Assembly: GCF_010389155.1 (NCBI RefSeq)
Contig: NC_057763.1
Coordinates: forward strand, 41,460,645-41,524,644
Source of the DNA: Erigeron canadensis
Lineage: Eukaryota > Streptophyta > Magnoliopsida > Asterales > Asteraceae
DNA length: 64,000 nt
Direction of reading: 5' to 3'
Positions 1 through 11,452 of the stretch are shown here, in pieces. Position numbers and translations under genes: made by a program. Each line of letters starts with the position of its first letter. The stretch's first letter is position 1. The notes beneath the pieces were generated by a model. It worked only from the letters and a program-made list of their open reading frames with translations. It did no database searches and was not told where the DNA came from.

Positions 1-198
1 GGTGTAAAGATTTGATTGGTTAGTGTTGAGGAGGATGGGTGACCACTCTCTCCCCCTTGGTGTAAAAGATCAATACTCAATCTTTTACAATGGGATAGTT
101 TAGAATTATTTAAGATATATATATATATAATTGTAATATTTGTTGTTCAAAAGTATATGTATATATGTGACCCAAACGTCATGATTCTGCATAGAAAA

Positions 199-530
199 TT
201 TTTTTTTTTTTTTTGTACAACAAATATTCATTAAACAACTAGCTAGCAAGATGCTAGGGTGTTACAAGGTAATTGAGTTACAATTTTTGGATTTGTAATC
301 CATTCAAACCACGTCGATATTTCTTGCTTCTAACACTAATCTATTTAAATGAAAAAACAACGATGTCATCAAAAAGCTTTTCTGATTTTCCTTTGAAATT
401 GTTGAAGATGGCTTCATTTATATTCTTCCAAATGATCCAAATTGTTGTAAGGATTACAACATTGAATCATACCGAGAAAGTAGAGGGAAAACTTATATCA
501 TCCGCCCAAATGCCCAATTAAGTATAGCAC
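199..530 (-). mobile_element. LINE 3' end fragment with poly(A)
   Basis: Read on the minus strand, about 520 to 330 encodes a peptide with the flavour of plant LINE ORF2 C-termini: an IWIIWKNINEAIF stretch (the hydrophobic W-x-x-W-K-x-x-N-E signature after the zinc-binding RT domain), then KSEKLFDDIVVFSFK. A short untranslated tail follows and ends in a run of A on the minus strand, seen as the poly(T) at about 200 to 214 on plus. Only the last part of the element is present, as expected for 5'-truncated LINE insertions. In-frame stops show it is dead. I could not define target-site duplications. Confidence 0.65.
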
Positions 531-596
531 TTACCATCCAATTATATTACATCATCTGCCCAGTTAAGCTTTTCCGTATATAATGTTTGTAACTGC

Positions 597-1411
597 TAGG
601 GCTGTAAACGGTTCGGTTCGGTTAGCAAGAAATTTCAAACTGTTTTTCGGGTTTCAGTTCGGTTAGCTAGAAATTTTGAACCGTTAATTTCGGTTACCCG
701 AAAATCGGTTACCCAAAAAAGTCATTTATTTTCGATTAACCATTTATTAAAATTATGCTAATATAAAGTTTAAGTTTTCAATTATAATGATCAATTTACA
801 TTGTATTAACTAATTTTTCTATGTATAATAGACATTTAACTACATTAATTTTTTGTTTTATAAATAAATATACATAACATCTAATTTTGAATTACTTTTT
901 TCTAACACGTTATATTGATTCAATGCAAGTTTTTATTTAAAAATATCATAATTTACTACTTAAAATGTATTTTATATGATTTTATTAATAGTTTAGATAA
1001 ATTTTTTAAACAAAGTTAACAACTTTTTGTAAAAAGAGTATATATATAAGAAAATTACTTAGAATATCAAAATTAATCATAAATTTTGAAAAAAAGTTAG
1101 TAAAATTGTTAATATTTTAGGCAACAAATACAAAAATTTAACTAAATAGATATGTAAATGATGTAATTATGTAATACATATATGTGTAAATATACATATA
1201 TATATATATATGATTATATGTAGATATATAACAAAATTCGGTTCGGTTCGGTTAACCGCGGGTAATGCATATTGAAAACCGTAACCGAACCGTTACACAT
1301 CGTTTTTTTTGTTTTCGGGTTTCGGTTTTTTTCGGTTTTGTTTTTTTCGGATTCGGATCACGCGGTTCGGATCGATTTTTCGGTTTTCCGGTTCATTTTC
1401 TTACACCCCTA
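597..1411. mobile_element. hAT-like non-autonomous DNA transposon
   Basis: The element begins TAGGGCTGTAAACGGTTCGG and ends TTACACCCCTA, so its termini are inverted repeats of the TAGGGGTGTAA type. It is flanked by GTAACTGC at 589-596 and GCAACTGC at 1412-1419, an 8 bp target-site duplication with one mismatch, which is the hAT signature. The ends carry many short GGTTCGG/CCGAACC repeats that can fold back on each other. The centre is very AT-rich and I see no transposase ORF, so movement would have depended on an enzyme supplied elsewhere. Confidence 0.75.
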
Positions 1412-1419
1412 GCAACTGC

Positions 1420-2195
1420 AAAAATAATAATATTAATAATAAAAATAATACTATTATTAATTGTTATATTAAAATATTTTCAAAATTTTTTGAACCTATA
1501 CTAATGCTTATTTTAGTAATGGGTTTTGCTTGAGACGGTCATTGAGGAATATTTAGACACATAAAAGTTTTCATATTTTTTGAAAAAAAAATAAGATTAG
1601 GCAATATATAAAATACTAATTTTTATAAATACAATGACATATTGATGACATCTTTTAAATTTGTTATTCTCAAAAACCTTCAATAATATAATGAATTTAA
1701 AGTCCAAGTCTAAATCTCTTATCTCTATCCGAATTCGAAAATATATCAATAATCAGACAATTAAATGGTTAGTTTGTATATCACTTAAGACATTTAGTTT
1801 ATCTTTTGTTATATATATCAAAGCCTTATTTTAACCAGCAAATTAGTTATATAAGTAGTTAATACTTTTGCCTTTAAAGACAGAGATCGAGAGTTCCATC
1901 TTCAGGTTGTAGGTTATTTTCTATCTTAGATAGACTCCGGAAGTAAATCTCTACACCGTCGTCGTGGTAATGATAAATCTCTACATCTTGTCATCTCATA
2001 CATCATTAAAATATTAAGACCCAAAAACCTATAAAAAAAACGCATCTATCAGGTGCTTACTTATGACCTATAAAAGCCTTGTTTTATGACATCATTTGCT
2101 TTTATATAAAAAAAACCGACATGATTTCATAAATAAATAATATTGTCATGTTAATTATTATTATTGTTATTAATTAACATATCAGTACATGTTAT
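1420..2195. other. AT-rich intergenic DNA, nothing recognised
   Basis: I see no coding region, RNA gene or clear repeat boundary here. The segment is AT-rich with stop codons in all frames. Confidence 0.6.
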
Positions 2196-2199
2196 TTTT

Positions 2200-2632
2200 T
2201 GAAGGTAAGAACAATATTTTAAAAACCGGTATTTTAGTAATACAGGTGTGAACAAAATTTATGATATTACTGAAAATACCGGTCGACACGACTATTTTTT
2301 TTTTCCATAAAAATCCCACAAAAGTTGTTACAATTTAACAAACTAGTCATAATACAATTATAATCCATTAAAAAGTAATATTAAATAGGTATTTCACAAC
2401 AAAATGTAAGTTCTAAAGTTCACAAATAACAAAAAATAACATTAAAGTATCATAAAAATAATTTTAAAAAATTCAAAAAAATACCGGAAATACCGAAACG
2501 ATAATACCGGAAAATACCGGCCGTTATTAAATAATAGAAATACCCAAAAAATACCAAACTTAAAATAACAGAGTATCATTTAATACCGGTAATATCGACC
2601 GGTATTTACCGTATTGAAACACATGGCACAAA
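2200..2632. repeat. ACCGGTATT-rich inverted repeat element
   Basis: AAAACCGGTATTTTAGTAAT near 2220 is partly mirrored by TAATACCGGTAATATCGACC and the ACCGGTATTTACCG stretch near 2580-2612. Several further ATACCGG motifs lie between them. The layout suggests a degenerate terminal-inverted-repeat element of about 430 bp. I found no certain target duplication, and there is no ORF. Confidence 0.35.
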
Positions 2633-2920
2633 CACAATTTTTGTTTCTTCAAAAATAAGTTCATGGTGCATCACACGTACTGACTCTTATTACACACCAA
2701 CTCCTTACATAAATACTACAATATAATCCTTTTTTATTATAGATTCCAAAATAATGTATAAAGCTTTACATAACTTAGTTTATAAAAAGTTGAAAGTTAT
2801 ATTACAATTACATTCCTGAGAAAATAAAGCTACCAAGACTTCTCTGTTTTACTTCTACAAATATCACATCTTGCCCAATTTCTTGGCATCGTTATGTTTA
2901 CTTATCTCAAAGACTTCCAG

Positions 2921-2923
<3 letters not shown>

Positions 2924-2968
<45 letters not shown>
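2924..2968. repeat. (TA)n microsatellite
   Basis: About 22 TA dinucleotides in a row. They abut the 3' end of the minus-strand SINE and could be that element's simple-sequence tail. Confidence 0.9.
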
Positions 2969-2970
<2 letters not shown>

Positions 2971-3290
2971 AAAGGTGAATTTCGCTTGAGAACTTCGTGT
3001 CGCGATTCGACAGCGGGAGGTCTAGCATACGTTGTTTTAACCGGGTCCGCGCTAGAGAGCTCCCTCGAAGTAGAAATGCCTATTTCAAATACCCGATGGG
3101 GGGAAAACCCCTTACTAATCAGCCCGAAGGCACGACGATCAATAGGGATAAACCCTGCCCCCTCAGACTTGAACCTGGGTATACCCAAGCCAAGCCTTCA
3201 TAGGAAGACTTCCTATGTACTTCCCAAGTCTTGAACCCAAGACCTCTTGCTTGTAAGGCAAGTGCTCAACCACTTGAGCTAACTAGAGTT
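2969..3290 (-). mobile_element. tRNA-derived SINE
   Basis: On the minus strand the left part resembles a tRNA gene. A box A match TAGCTCAAGTGG (plus 3270-3281) is followed by a tRNA-like GAGCACTTGCCTTACAAGC arm, then a box B match GGTTCAAGACT (plus 3227-3237). About 250 bp of unrelated body follows, ending at the TA tract. This is the architecture of plant Pol III SINEs: a tRNA-like head with internal promoter, a body and a simple tail. The segment is much more GC-rich than its surroundings. It makes several spurious ORFs on both strands, but there is no protein gene. The CCA end and full tRNA fold are missing, so it is not a functional tRNA. Confidence 0.75.
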
Positions 3291-3714
3291 TATGCATCCG
3301 ACCTATTTTATGACCCAACTAATCTATTTTTTATTTTTGGCATCATTATGTTACTTAATTATCTCAAGATTTGCAGATTTATTTATTTTTTTAGTTTATG
3401 CATCCTACCTATTTTGTGACCCAACTAATCTATTTTTTGGGTAAAAGTTTTACCGTGGTTAACTTGATATATTTTTATATATATATAATATCTCAATAAT
3501 CTACCCCTATAAATATAGGAAGTGAGATGTGTAATAACACAAGTTCAAAAACCTTATCAATAGTTCACTAACCCCATTGATGATCCAACTAATCTAAAGG
3601 CAACTTTTATTCGCATTTTACTTTGATTCTAGCTTGGTACATAATATAAACTAGTGAGGTTTGTGCCCCGCTTTGCAGGCTCCAATTGTTGTGTTGATGT
3701 AGGTTCGTTATGGT

Positions 3715-4400
3715 AGTTGAGAACACAAAAGCAAAAATTTATTAAAAAAAACAAGAAAAAATCGAAAGAAAAAACCCCAAACGGGATCCAATCGGAAAAT
3801 TTCAAATAGTAATGTGGGGTATAAGATGAATCGATAGAAGGGAACACAAAAGCAAAAAAATCGTGCAACAAACCATGAAGAACCGAAAGAAAAAAACCCA
3901 ACGGGATCTGCTGTGGTAAAATGCTAGAAGTAACGCGTGGTGTAGATAGACCAATAAAACTGTGTCACGTGGCGGTGGCGAGAACACAAAAGCAAAAAAA
4001 AAACTATATAAAAACCAAGGAAAAACCAAAAAAGAAAACTCCAAACGGGATCCGATATGCCAAAATCCAAATAGTGATGCTGAGTATAAGATGAACCAAT
4101 AGAAGATAATACAAAAGCAAAAAACTGTTTAAGAAAGCAAGAAAAACCGAAAGAAAAAAAAATGAACGAGATCCGATATGATAAAATCCGAAACAAAAAA
4201 AAAAAACCCTCAAACGAGATCCGATATGGCAAAATCCATATATTGATGGGTTATAAGATGAATCAATAGAAAAGAACACAAAAGCAAAAAAAATGTGAAG
4301 AAACCAAGAAAAACCAAAAGGAAAAAAAAAACTCGAATGAGATGCGATATGGTAAAATCAAAATAATAACATGGAGTGTAGGTGAACTAATATAACAGTG
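3715..4400. repeat. Imperfect tandem repeat, ~120-170 bp period
   Basis: The motif ACAAAAGCAAAAA recurs near 3724, 3844, 3984, 4109 and 4277. Each copy is followed by an A-rich run with an AACGGGATCC or ACGAGATCCGATATG word and then a GTATAAGATGAA-type word. Copies differ by substitutions and small indels. Overlapping phenylalanine-rich ORFs on the minus strand are a by-product of the A-rich units. Confidence 0.7.
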
Positions 4401-4429
4401 CCACATGACGATGACACTGTTCATTAGCT

Positions 4430-6048
4430 TCGTTCTTAATGATTATATACAATATATATAGTCATTTTTTAGTTATCTAAACTAAAAATTTAGAGCTTAC
4501 TCCCCCTTTGCAAAAAGTTTATACATAATGTACCAAATTCCTTGATTAGGATCCAGAATCACTGTTACATACGGGGATGGGGACATTATTTTCTTATAGA
4601 TTAGTTATATTCTCATCAAGGTATCAATAAATATACGATATGCGCATAAAGTTGTTGAATTACCACGCCAAAATTTCACTTTTTTCCTATATACATGGTA
4701 AAACTAACAAAGTATATGCTAATTCTCATTTTTAGTGGGTTTAATAATTACTATATTATGTAAATAAATGATAATTTGATAAAGTTTTTAATTTTTGATT
4801 TGTTAATAAGTTTTTAAGACAGCAATAAAGCATCTCAAGAGAAATGTTTAATAGCATTGCTTTATAAGTCATTAGATTTATTCAAAATAACATAAAATGT
4901 TGGCCATCAAACATTTTTTCAATTTTAATTATAAAAATGACATAAAAAACATGTTTTATGAAAATAATTGTAATTTTCATAATTTAAAATAAACATAGAA
5001 TGTTATCATACTATTTATAATTTAAATTATTCTTAAAAAAAATACTTTAACATTGTTTTATAATTTATTGAAGTTTAACACATATAACAAGTTGTATAAA
5101 TTTTTATATTATTAAACCCCCTACAATTTAAAAAATGAATAGTTAAACCCCCTACAACAATAAAATTAAATAAAAAAAAAAAGAAAATCGACAGATGAAA
5201 AAAGTTATCCTTCTTCCTAGCCCCCTTCCAGTTTTACGTTCACCCAAATATCCACTTACTTTTTGGTGTGAAATTATTTGACGAGTCTCAGTGTCTCACA
5301 TTGACAAAAAAAAATGACTTTCGTACATTTTATTTTTTATGACAAATAAGGACAAAATATATCATATATATAATTACTTTTCACTCTCATAACATGATCT
5401 TCTATTCTATTTTAATAAACACGCACATATACTTAATAATATTATTAAAAGATAATAACAAATAAAAAAAATCTAACGTAATCAAAAATCATTATGCATC
5501 ATGTACAATGGCAAATGATAACAGTCATCAGGATTAATCAATTTTATCTCTAAAGTGTCAGTTATATATATTTGCGTTCTGAAAATCTTTGTGTATCAGA
5601 TTTACTCATTATTAAGATCGAATGAAGATCATGAATTTGGTAACTACATCAATCAGCTTGACTCGATTACCTCCTATGTGAAACTGAGTAGAAAGAGGCA
5701 AGAAAACATATGATATTTAATCAACATAACTACAGGAATACTTTTTATCACCATATTTTCTATCAATCTACAAATCAAAGTGAAAACATAGAAGACAAAA
5801 AATATTCACTAAATAGACATTTCACAACCAAAATATACCACAAAGAGAAAACTCTTCCAATCCCTCTTTCCCCCTGTTGTAACCAATAGCAGCCAACAAA
5901 CAACTATGCTTTTCCAAAGCAATAATGACTAGCACTCCCATCCCATGCAATGAAAATTGACTCTAGCCTTTTAGCACTAAAAAAAGGGCCAAGTATATAG
6001 AAACAGTAAAATATAAAGTGTTAAAAAAATAAAACTATATCCAACCCA
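4430..6048. other. Intergenic; distal part likely LPEAT2 3' UTR
   Basis: I recognise no gene. The last few hundred bases before 6049 lie just downstream of the LPEAT2 stop on the minus strand and are the likely 3' untranslated region and polyadenylation zone. The rest is AT-rich filler. Confidence 0.5.
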
Positions 6049-9000
6049 TCAAACCGTTTCTTCCAAACTTGTTGCTGTATTCAAATCTTTATGCTTTAAA
6101 TGGTGATTGAAAAGTGCTATGAGCAAAGGATTTCTTCTTAAGCAGGTGCTAAAATCTTCCTTGCTGATCTTACCATCACCATCGGTGTCAAAAAGGTCGA
6201 ATAGTTTGTGTATCTGTATAGAACTCAACAAATTAGAATATAGAAAATTGACAATAGAAGTAATGCTCGTTACACTAACCTCGCTCGTGGATAAGGATGA
6301 AATGGCTGGGCTTATGGAACCTCCAAACTGTTGATTGTGCATGAGAACAAGTTAGATAATATCTAAGTGTCCAAGATTTCAAGAAACCAACCACTTTGGA
6401 TGAAAATTATTCAAATATATTAATTATTATTACTTCAATAAATGAAATGTGGTGATCTTTATCTTCGTCACTTTCGTTAAAGGCCACTTCACATGCTCGC
6501 CGGAATAATGGCAGCTTCATAACATGAGCAGATGCAACCAAGAACTGCATAAGCAAAACAAAAACGACCCTGTAAGATTCATATAACCCACAGAGAACGC
6601 CCATATAAGATTCATATAAGTAGATCCTCTTCTTTGTTTTAGTATAAACAGAAATGAGACACAAAGAAGGATAAATGGAGATATGCACCAACGTTACCTC
6701 TTTGAAGGTTATAACTCCATCCTTATCATCATCAATAAGACGAAAAATCTGTCATAGAGAAGAATACTTGAAGTCACCCATGACAGGAAAGTACCATAAT
6801 ATTATCAAAAATAACAATTTAATGAAATTACACGAAACTAAAAACTGGTTTTCTTACAGACATTTTCGGAAAGGCTAGATGACTTCAATCTTAGAACCCT
6901 AATGAAATCTTGATATGTAACACATCCACTGCAAACAATATGCAACTATAGTTGATAAAGATTGTTCATATTCCTTACTAAAACGCAAGTAATTGGATTT
7001 AACACATGATTTGCCTTTATTATGCTTAGAAATATAGATGTATTAATAATGATGATTTCATAGCAATATGCCAATATACCTGCTATCTGGATTCATGCCA
7101 AGAAATCTTTCCAAGAAGTCTACAGCTTCTGATGAGCTTAATTGACACAACTGAGAACACCATGAAAACAAAACTCATCTCAATATAGTAATGTTATACT
7201 CATGATACACAGAATCGTCAAAGTTTGAAAAATAAATTGAAAACCAGAAAGTATTATCATGTTCACTCCTTTTGCCCTATGAAGATCACAACGTTTCCCA
7301 ATCCATCCAATAGAAATTGTGACTTTTTAACTTGCCCATTAACTTCAGCATTACACAATGCTGATTATGTCATGCTTCATCAAAAAAGAATCTTAGTAAT
7401 AATTAAAGGGTATTTAAGAAAACTGGTTGTATGTCAAACACTTCACCAATCTATGGTGATGGTCATGGTTTGCAATTTCAAGGGACATGGGGCTCAATAC
7501 AAGATATGTAGTGCTTTATGTTTTCTTTTTTTTTTTTAAAAAAAAACACAATACGAACTCACTTTTTGCATTTTTGCCATTTCAACCATAAAGGGTGAAA
7601 AATTTTCCTGCAAAAGAAACAATGTACAGTAAGCGCATAATAACAAGGAGAACATAAATTCGCTAACAAGACTAACCAACCTGAAAAAAGAAGAACCCTC
7701 CCTAAGATCATTTATAACCAAAAAGAATTTGTGTGAATCATAAAGTGATTTTGTGAGGCATTTGTATCTTTCCAATGTTCTTTTAAACAGCCTACACTTT
7801 GGTTTGGAAGTGACGAAAACTATCAAAATACTACCTCTAGGTTAGAAAAATAATAATGTTTAATCCAAAATATTGTTCTATTAGTTCTATAGAAACTGAG
7901 AAAGGTCCCTACTAATTGTGAAATATCCAAACTATCCTTAAAAAACGAAATACAAATATAGAAATTTTTGGATTGAATATAATAGCATACAGTTTTTTTA
8001 GCTACGCATTTGCACTCAAAAGAAATACAAAATATCTAAACTTGTATATAGGATTGTTGTCATTGATAGCATGAATTTTGACATGGTTTACGGTCAATAG
8101 TGTAAATAGGTTCCATGACAAATCTTCATTATTTGATATACCTTTCCAGCCTCGGCTGCCTTTGAAAGAAGCGCATAATCTGCGAAGGAATGGTATGTTT
8201 GTACAACATTAAGAGCAGAAGCCATGGCTCTCCCAGTCTGCATGATTACAAATATTAGATAGATTTTCTTTTTATGCGTTGCACTTTCATGATGAAATTA
8301 GTTGAATACTAGCCTAATATCTAAATACCCCTAAATAATGACACCAAGCAGCAAGTGTATGCTCCAAACGATACTAATATTTTGTACTAGTTAGCGATGA
8401 GGAAGGGGTTGGCTAAAATTATTACACAACCGCCCTGTAAGCAGAACTGCAGCATTTCTTTTAAAAACAAAGGGATCAAAACTTATTCAACTAAACTAAA
8501 AAAATTTCATCAACTTCGATGTGGTTAACCAGGTTGGTTCAAAATCATGGTTTAAACATACATCTAACAATAAGGTAAAAACTACAAAATCTGTGAAACA
8601 TTATTAACAAATATTGCAAATCATAATGAATCATCTCGGACAAAGAAAAATGAAGGTAAACTTGGATGCAAAAACTAACCCTCTCAGCAAAACGAGCCGC
8701 ACTTTCCTTGTGATGTTGTGAAGGTGCGATAACTGGAAGATATTCAACCTGATTTAGTTCAAACAATAGAAAAAGTATCCATTAATAAAAGCTTAAAATA
8801 TTAAATTATCTTCATGTTTCATATACATAAGTAAGTTACAATAAAGCAACCTCCATGAAATTGTGGATCTGCATGAACATTCTAAACATGAGCGACGCCA
8901 AAGCAATATGACCCCTATACAATGCACCATTTAAACTTATAAATTATATTAAAAATAAACCCGAAATGAAATCCTAAATGAGAGCCGGATTTACCATGAT

Positions 9001-11452
9001 TGATCAAAATGTACATGAGGATAGCGGATGACCACTGGTTGTATAGGAAAACCGGGAATAAATGCACCGAGTTGGAAAGAAATAAGCTGCCTTCCGTTGG
9101 TTGTGGTTCCCTCCGGAAACAGAAGTACCCTAGGATACATGTCACTTGAGGCCTTTCTCTGTTTGTAGATCCTTGTAAATATACATCTGTATCAAATTGC
9201 TTATGCATTGATAGAATGCAAGTATTTTTTTCCCAAAGAACTTTGACCAGCAAAACTTATTGATTTTAATAACTTTTTTTTTACTTGATTTCATTTAGTC
9301 TTAAGAGATAATTCGGGACTACTATCTTAAATGCATGCTAGAAAGTGATACACTTTCCTAGCTTGTGATCCAGGATTTTTGACCACTGTATTAGCAGCAA
9401 CAAAATTTTAAATATTGTTTAAGCATTACAAAGCTATTTATATGCTATGGTCTATGCATGTGAATACCTAGCATATCATATATGTTGGAATATAACTAAG
9501 GCCAAAAAAATGAATAATTTGGACCAGATCAATGCCAACGGTTTGTTTGTAATTATGATAATGGGCATATGGGCAACTTTGGAGCTCTCATAATTGCATT
9601 TTTCAATGGAAAAGGAGTAAAATGTAAATTACATGGTCAATAAGAAAAATACTTAGCAAGCATGTTTACATCATTTTATTTTATCTATTTTCCTCATAGT
9701 ATTATAAGAAAAATAAAACGATTGACCATCAAAAAGCCAAAAGATGTCATATGTTTCTTTATTTTTGTTAACGAATAAGAGGTTAGAAATATGCAACAAT
9801 TCATAAAAGATGGGCATCAGTACTTGCATTTAATACCATTAGTTGATGAGTGGTACTTTAGTAATTTATCATTTGACCATTGTAACATTTACACTGTAGT
9901 AACTTAAAGAAGAAAGCTTGAAGCTGGTAAAATACAATTTGAATAGCAAAAATATAGAATAGCAAAGATAAATAAACAAAGAAAGCTAAGAAACGAAGGC
10001 TTGTTACCTTTATTTCATTTACAACATGCTTCCGGGATTGATATGAGAATCGATTCACATATATCACCTGAATAATGAACATATATATGAAAATCAAAAT
10101 TAAATGGAACAAAGTCAAAACATGGACCATAAAACTGCTGAACAATAAAACATATAAACCAGCTTAGCTGTGGTTTACCTGCATAGCTCTAATTATAACT
10201 CCAACAAAGGGCATGGAATCATGGGACTCGGATGCAACAATGGTTGGAGATGATTCATAGAAAAAGAATATTGGATCAATGTATGATACATGATTAGATA
10301 CAACAATAGGAGCAGTGTCCCTTGGCGCAGGCTTCCCTTTTCGTTTAATCCAATGGTAGCTGCATCATTTAAAAGAACATGTAACCATCAACTTGGACCA
10401 AAACAACAAATTATGTTTTCTTTTCAACACATTTCATACCCATCTTTCTTTTAAAGGCAAAGGCAAATTCAAATATATGAAATTTCTAACACACACCACC
10501 TATACTTCAATTCATTCCATCTTAATTATATCCTAAGCATACATTTTACTTGATTTCTCGAAAGTTACAAATTGGCTAGCGACCAATCAACATCGTATCT
10601 ATATTTATAATATCTTACACATTTTTATTCAAATATTTGGTCTGAAAACAAACTAAATGTCTTTAGAAAAAACTAAAAAACATAAGAACACATCTTTAAA
10701 ATGCCCATAAAAATTAATAAGAAACTCCACGATAAAAGAGAGGAGGTAGGAGGTTCAAATCTTGGCCCAAAGTCTCTTTAACCATAGAGTTACAGAGTTT
10801 ACATATCCGTTGGCGATAATGGGTCGGATATGCATAGAGATTAATAACAATTACAAGAAATAAATTTAAAAAAATAATACAATGACCATATTATATCTGA
10901 ATTTGAATAATTAAAAAAAAAAAACTGATCAAATATTTACCCAAATGAAAATAGAATCCCTCTTGAACAGAATCTTGTAATCCACATAACTCTACATCTC
11001 CATCTTGGCATTGGATGTTCTTGATCTTTCCAACCACACAAAGCAATTTTAGTAGCAGCATAACCAATAACCAAACACAACCCAAACAAAACAAGCCTAA
11101 CCAAAGCTATAGGCACAATAATCACCATTTTGGCCCATTCATAAACCCCAACAATCTTTGGTGTTTGGTTTCTAAATGGGTCAACAGTGGTCGGACCTGG
11201 TGGGTCAAACCCATCTGACCCGATAACCCCATACGGGTTTTCTTGATTTCTTGATGAGCCATCATCAATAAATTGTGTAAAGATTGAATCTTGATTTGTG
11301 GGTGTTTGAAATTGTGGAGAATTAGAGATACCCAGATGATCATTTATCGTTAAGATGTGATGGGAAGGTGAGTTTTCATCAATGGTAGTGTGTGTTAGTC
11401 CGGTGCCGCCGGAAACTATTAGAGGACGGCGGAGATCGGTGACCGGAGACAT
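6049..11452 (-). CDS. LPEAT2: LPEAT2-like lysophospholipid acyltransferase, EF-hand
   Basis: Membrane-bound acyltransferase expected to transfer acyl groups from acyl-CoA to lysophosphatidylethanolamine and related lysolipids. Fourteen coding exons fit one 567-residue frame with GT-AG introns: 11452-10941, 10359-10179, 10067-10008, 9158-8995, 8914-8851, 8748-8680, 8237-8142, 7607-7563, 7150-7080, 6928-6862, 6748-6698, 6544-6434, 6327-6280, 6213-6049. Visible parts: a polar N-terminus, a PTTVDPFRNQTP stretch typical of plant LPEAT2, hydrophobic segments at about 105-150, the catalytic HVSYID (H194, D199; HX4D), FPEGTT (265-270), and three C-terminal EF-hand loops at 449-460, 486-497 and 522-533. 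The first loop (DDDKDGVITFKE) has all canonical ligands; the second has H instead of G at position 6; the third ends in D rather than E. Length is close to Arabidopsis LPEAT2 (about 540). Start: the first ATG of the open frame. Confidence 0.93.

Larger units (their letters stand above)
2880..3440. repeat. Duplicated ~105 bp segment split by SINE
   Basis: TTGGCATCGTTATG at about 2883 recurs as TTGGCATCATTATG near 3338, and a following block with TTTATGCATCCGACC (3290) recurs as TTTATGCATCCTACC (3395). The order is A, insertion, B, A', B'. The simplest reading is a tandem A-B duplication whose first copy was later split by the SINE and its TA tract. Confidence 0.6.

Noticed and set aside
3227..3290. 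tRNA gene on the minus strand
   Set aside because: Boxes A and B are present, but the acceptor stem does not close and the body continues as a SINE.
3629..4279. Several Phe-rich ORFs on the minus strand
   Set aside because: They are created by the A-rich tandem repeat units and have no protein-like conservation.
10740..10770. Box B-like GGTTCAAATCT in LPEAT2 intron 1
   Set aside because: No box A at the right distance and no tail, so it is not enough to call a SINE or tRNA.
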